Shown one piece after another: positions 22,156-24,690 of a DNA stretch of 24,690 bases. Position numbers and translations under genes: made by a program. The notes under the pieces were generated by a model, which had not been told where the DNA came from, did not search any database, and saw only the letters and a list, made by a program, of their open reading frames with translations. Source of the DNA: a virus; IMG/VR virus record IMGVR_UViG_3300002514_000068, positions 3,729-28,418 of that record. One strand, written 5' to 3'. How positions within the stretch are numbered: the first letter of the stretch is position 1; every line of letters begins with the position of its first letter.

Positions 22156-23340
22156 TCATGCGGACTTCTTCAGAATCAGATCGCGAAGGCGAGTGTGCTC
22201 CGTGGTCATCATCGCGTCCATCATCTCCCTCTTGGTCCTGTGCTCATGGCATCCGAGACGCCACTTTGAGCCCACCTTCTCGATCTCACCGAACCTCTCA
22301 GCCAGCGAGTAGATCAACTTGCTGTCGTCGATACCACCATTCTCGAGATCCATCACGTAGGACCCGGTCCTCTTCGGTGGAGCAGTCTTGTTCTTCTCCG
22401 TTCTGAAGTTGATCCTGACGGATGTCGCTGTGTCCATCTTCTCTTTCGCGGAGACCGTGAATGTCTCCTTCTCAAAGTCATTTGCCCACAGCTTCACCTC
22501 AACTGAGGTTGCGAATCCCTGCCCTAGTCCACCTGGCACTGTCTCTGGGTTGCCGAACATGACCCCGATCTTCATCCGAATCTGGTTGATCCATATCTGC
22601 GTTGGGGCTCGACCGTACTCCCGTGCAATCGAGTTGGCAGTGGCTTGAACCTTCCGGCAGAACTTGTTGACCAGTCGCGCCTGAAGCCCCTGTTGCCACT
22701 TCTCGGTGGACTCCTCAACCTCTTTGGATGGAGTCATCGCAGCGATCGAGTCCAGGATGAAGAGATCAACCGCCCCCGTCCGCATGAGGCTGTCGTACAG
22801 GTCAATGGCCTCCTCGGCTGTGTCTGGCCGCGCATACAGAATCAGGCTCTCGTCAAGACCGAGGTTCCGTGCCCATTTCACGTCGTAGCTGCCCTCCAGG
22901 TCGATGACAGCCACCCGGAATGGCTCGTAGGAGTTCGCTGCGTACCCTTTGATCCGTTCCTTGAATTCAGTCAGCCTCTCATCTGGGTACTTCTTAGGGT
23001 CGAAGAGACCCGAAGTGTGACAGTCGCAGTGTCCTACCTGCTCTCTGTCGTCACCTTCACCCTCCAGGGTGTAGTCAACCTGACGGAGGCAGTTGGCGCA
23101 CAGACCCTGCGCCAGTGCGGCGATCCGGTACGCAGTAGTCGTCTTTCCCGAGCTTTTCGCCCCGTAGAGCATGGTGAGCCTGCCCACTGGCAACCCGCCA
23201 CCCAAGGCGATGTCGAGACCCAGAGACCCGGACGCAAGCCTCGGCATTTCGACCGTGGTCATGCCAAGCTCGACCACCTTCGTGCCGTAGTGCTCTTGTA
23301 CCGTCTTCGCGAACCGCTTCAGCTTCTCTTTCCTACTCAT
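22156..23340 (-). CDS. RecA/UvsX-like recombinase with cysteine insertion
   Basis: The 394-aa protein starts at ATG 23340, with GGAGG five bases upstream. It is the strand-exchange ATPase. Walker A is YGAKSSGKTT (59-68), VAVIDLEGSYDVKWARNLG (144-160) and LFILDSIAAM (193-202, Walker B) follow, and IWINQIRMKIGVMFGNPETV (249-268) with GGLGQGFATS (270-279) matches the L2 region of RecA. Between Walker A and the next strand, residues 81-108 carry an added CANC and a CDCH, a likely zinc-binding loop absent from E. coli RecA. The C-terminal 60 residues are charged and helical, with C364 and two His nearby. It is the head of its block, behind a gap rich in inverted repeats. Confidence 0.94.
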   Translation of the reverse strand: MSRKEKLKRFAKTVQEHYGTKVVELGMTTVEMPRLASGSLGLDIALGGGLPVGRLTMLYGAKSSGKTTTAYRIAALAQGLCANCLRQVDYTLEGEGDDREQVGHCDCHTSGLFDPKKYPDERLTEFKERIKGYAANSYEPFRVAVIDLEGSYDVKWARNLGLDESLILYARPDTAEEAIDLYDSLMRTGAVDLFILDSIAAMTPSKEVEESTEKWQQGLQARLVNKFCRKVQATANSIAREYGRAPTQIWINQIRMKIGVMFGNPETVPGGLGQGFATSVEVKLWANDFEKETFTVSAKEKMDTATSVRINFRTEKNKTAPPKRTGSYVMDLENGGIDDSKLIYSLAERFGEIEKVGSKWRLGCHEHRTKREMMDAMMTTEHTRLRDLILKKSA

Positions 23341-23354
23341 GCAACCTCCACATG

Positions 23355-23405
23355 CACAGCATCTTGCTGTGAATCACAGTGCCACCTGGTGTGGCGTTTT
23401 GTCAA
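23355..23405 (-). promoter_or_regulatory. Probable promoter/operator region of the recA-like gene
   Basis: The 61-base gap before the recombinase gene holds a perfect -35 box TTGACA (minus, 23405-23400) that overlaps the MerR-like gene stop, but no clear -10 at 17 bases. Three inverted repeats follow: GCCAC-CTGGT-GTGGC (23381-23395), CTGTGA-A-TCACAG (23366-23378) and CACAGCA-TCT-TGCTGTG (23355-23371), the last two overlapping. Weak -10 with dyads in the spacer suggests an activator- or repressor-controlled promoter. The last hairpin lies just before the ribosome site. Confidence 0.55.
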
Positions 23406-23848
23406 GTTTTGACACCGAGTTCCAGCCAGCCCTCAGAGACCTCCATGTGGAAATCGAGATCACCAGCTGAGATTCGCCCACGCTTAGCCACTGCCTTGCG
23501 TACAACCAGGATCATCCCGTCCGTGTAAAGGCGGTGACCCATGTCTGTCCTGATGGGTGAGTCCGGCATCGCACCGCTCTTGACCCAATTACGGATCGTC
23601 GGCACTGACCTGCCAACCCTCTTGGCAAGATGAGCCACCGTCCACCCCTTCATGTTGCGACCGCCAAGCACAAACGGCACCGGACGCCGCGCACGTGACC
23701 CCTGACGCTGTGTACCCACACGAGTACGATTCCTGGCGTTCTCACGACACTTCTCCGCGTAGTCTTTGTCCTCTCGATACCGTTTCCTGCGCTTGTTGAG
23801 CAGTGTGTCTCTGTTCTCAGCGTACCAACGTTGGAAGTAGGTCGTCAT
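23402..23848 (-). CDS. MerR-like DNA-binding protein
   Basis: I start at ATG 23848, which overlaps the helicase stop as ATGA; the longer frame to 23995 only reads back through the helicase gene. The 148 residues begin with a basic helical part (1-58, for example RKRYREDKDYAEKCRENARN). A MerR-type helix-turn-helix follows at 69-90 (WTVAHLAKRVGRSVPTIRNW) with the wing VKSGAMPDSPIRTDMGHRLY, and the end is a short mixed region (LDFHMEVSEGWLELGVKT). There is no long dimer helix or ligand domain of classic MerR regulators, so it is closer to small phage excisionase or regulator types. It stands next to a gap with several inverted repeats, possible binding sites. Confidence 0.9.
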   Translation of the reverse strand: MTTYFQRWYAENRDTLLNKRRKRYREDKDYAEKCRENARNRTRVGTQRQGSRARRPVPFVLGGRNMKGWTVAHLAKRVGRSVPTIRNWVKSGAMPDSPIRTDMGHRLYTDGMILVVRKAVAKRGRISAGDLDFHMEVSEGWLELGVKT

Positions 23849-24690
23849 ATCTTCACCCCGATCTCCCGGTAGAAGCCAACACGTCGTGCCCTCTTCTTTC
23901 GGGCCTGAACAATGTTCTGATCCCGCACGTCTACGATGATGGGATCTGGTTTGCGTTTGCACTGTCCTGCGCGCCAAGGACACAAGTGAGCACACTTGGT
24001 CTCCTCGGCCTCGCAGTAGCGTCGCACCCTTCCTGCTGTCTGCTCCACGTCGCTGATTGGAGTTGCCAGGTAGAGCATGTCGATCGCTGGGATGTCGAGA
24101 CCTTCTTCGACCATCTGCTTCGTCGCCAGAACCACGTTGCTGCGCTCTGCCTCCTTGAGGTCCGATTCGCTCTTCCCGCCTATGTAAAACCCGATGCTTG
24201 CCAGCGACTTCTGGCGAGCAAACGAGGCAGTCAGCATCGCGTGCAGGTCACGCAACTGCTTGAGTCGTTCCGAGACGACCATCACCTTCCTGCCCTCGGA
24301 TACAGACTTGGCGATGTCGTCCGCAATCATCCTGTTCCGAGCAGGATCGATAGCCAGCTGTGCTAGGACCTGGACGTGCTTCAGGTCATCTGCTGCGACC
24401 GACCTACCAGCCAGGTTGCCGCTCCTCAGCTTCAAGTCACTATCCAGTGTTCTCACCTGTGGAACCAGACCCTTTGTCTTCGCCCTGTATAGGATCTCGC
24501 CAAGGTGGTGGAAGAAGACAGCCTCTGCCCTGTCCTTGCGTCGAGGGGTAGCGGTGAGCCCCAACCTCCACCGCGCACTGAAACGCGGCACAACGCCTGC
24601 CCAGGTCGCCGCACCTATACGATGACACTCGTCGCTGATGACAAGCCCAAAGGCATCGTAGATGTCCTCCGGGTACTTGCCGCCGTTGTC
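23845..24690 (-). CDS. SF2 helicase, UvsW/RAD25-like, 5' end outside window
   Basis: The open frame enters from the right edge and 281 residues are visible. Motif II is VISDECHRIG (residues 17-26), motif III LTATPRR, motif V ATKQMVEEGLDIP and motif VI QTAGRVRR, so the Walker A part lies beyond the window. This set is typical of UvsW and RAD25-like helicases that unwind and migrate branched DNA in phage recombination-dependent replication. After motif VI comes a cysteine group, C-x6-C-x3-C-x6-C (CEAEETKCAHLCPWRAGQC), then IIVDVRD and a basic tail. A metal or iron-sulfur site there would be unusual for UvsW. A GTG at 24591 is internal, not the start. Confidence 0.93.
   Translation of the reverse strand, partial: DNGGKYPEDIYDAFGLVISDECHRIGAATWAGVVPRFSARWRLGLTATPRRKDRAEAVFFHHLGEILYRAKTKGLVPQVRTLDSDLKLRSGNLAGRSVAADDLKHVQVLAQLAIDPARNRMIADDIAKSVSEGRKVMVVSERLKQLRDLHAMLTASFARQKSLASIGFYIGGKSESDLKEAERSNVVLATKQMVEEGLDIPAIDMLYLATPISDVEQTAGRVRRYCEAEETKCAHLCPWRAGQCKRKPDPIIVDVRDQNIVQARKKRARRVGFYREIGVKI

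Overview
The window is a piece of a tailed bacteriophage genome (or a complete prophage late region) with a contractile-tail, T4-like head module. The support is a set of recognisable proteins in T4-like order: large terminase, gp20-type portal, gp21-type prohead protease, gp23-type major capsid protein and a gp13-type neck protein, together with a UvsW/RAD25-type helicase and a RecA/UvsX recombinase. Every gene I can support lies on the minus strand, so transcription runs from high to low coordinates. Genes are packed with ATGA/GTGA overlaps or gaps of a few bases. No stretch over 300 bases lacks a gene, and I saw no tRNA, integrase, insertion sequence or CRISPR array. The host cannot be named from the sequence; the DNA looks moderately GC-rich.

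Right part (24690 to 18442, read leftwards) is a DNA-metabolism and recombination block: an SF2 helicase cut by the window edge, a MerR-like DNA-binding protein, a RecA-like recombinase with a cysteine insertion, a winged-helix protein, a small zinc-ribbon-like protein, a PD-(D/E)XK resolvase-like nuclease, an ASCH/PUA-like small protein, a Cas4/RecB-like nuclease with an iron-sulfur cysteine pattern, and a RuvC-fold resolvase. A 251-aa protein of unknown role then leads into the packaging genes.

Middle part (18442 to 7105) is the packaging and head module: probable small terminase, large terminase, portal, an unknown 262-aa protein, a highly charged core-like protein, a protease fused to a long scaffold-like coiled coil, the major capsid protein, two small accessory virion-like proteins and a neck protein. 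Between the core-like gene and the protease gene is the most striking signal of the window. The heptamer GGGAAAC sits directly before the stop codon, in the correct zero-frame phasing, followed by an 8-nt spacer and a perfect 12-bp stem enclosing a second hairpin. The -1 frame is open for 68 further codons, encodes a strongly basic tail, and ends in a stop that overlaps the protease ATG. This reads as an efficient -1 programmed ribosomal frameshift giving a second, basic-tailed form of the core protein.

Left part (7032 to 1) begins behind a good sigma70-like promoter and carries a conserved family of unknown function, a kinase-fold candidate, an ADP-ribosyltransferase (Alt-like) candidate and a run of small unknown proteins. 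Several of these start with a short helix ending in (L/I)-x-E, the cleavage signature of T4-type prohead proteases. I infer that they may be internal head proteins packaged and injected with the DNA. Near the left edge there are a connector-like protein, a double zinc-knuckle protein and a gene cut by the window end. An 11-mer, TTGACAAAACG, occurs three times on the coding strand and may mark phage promoters.
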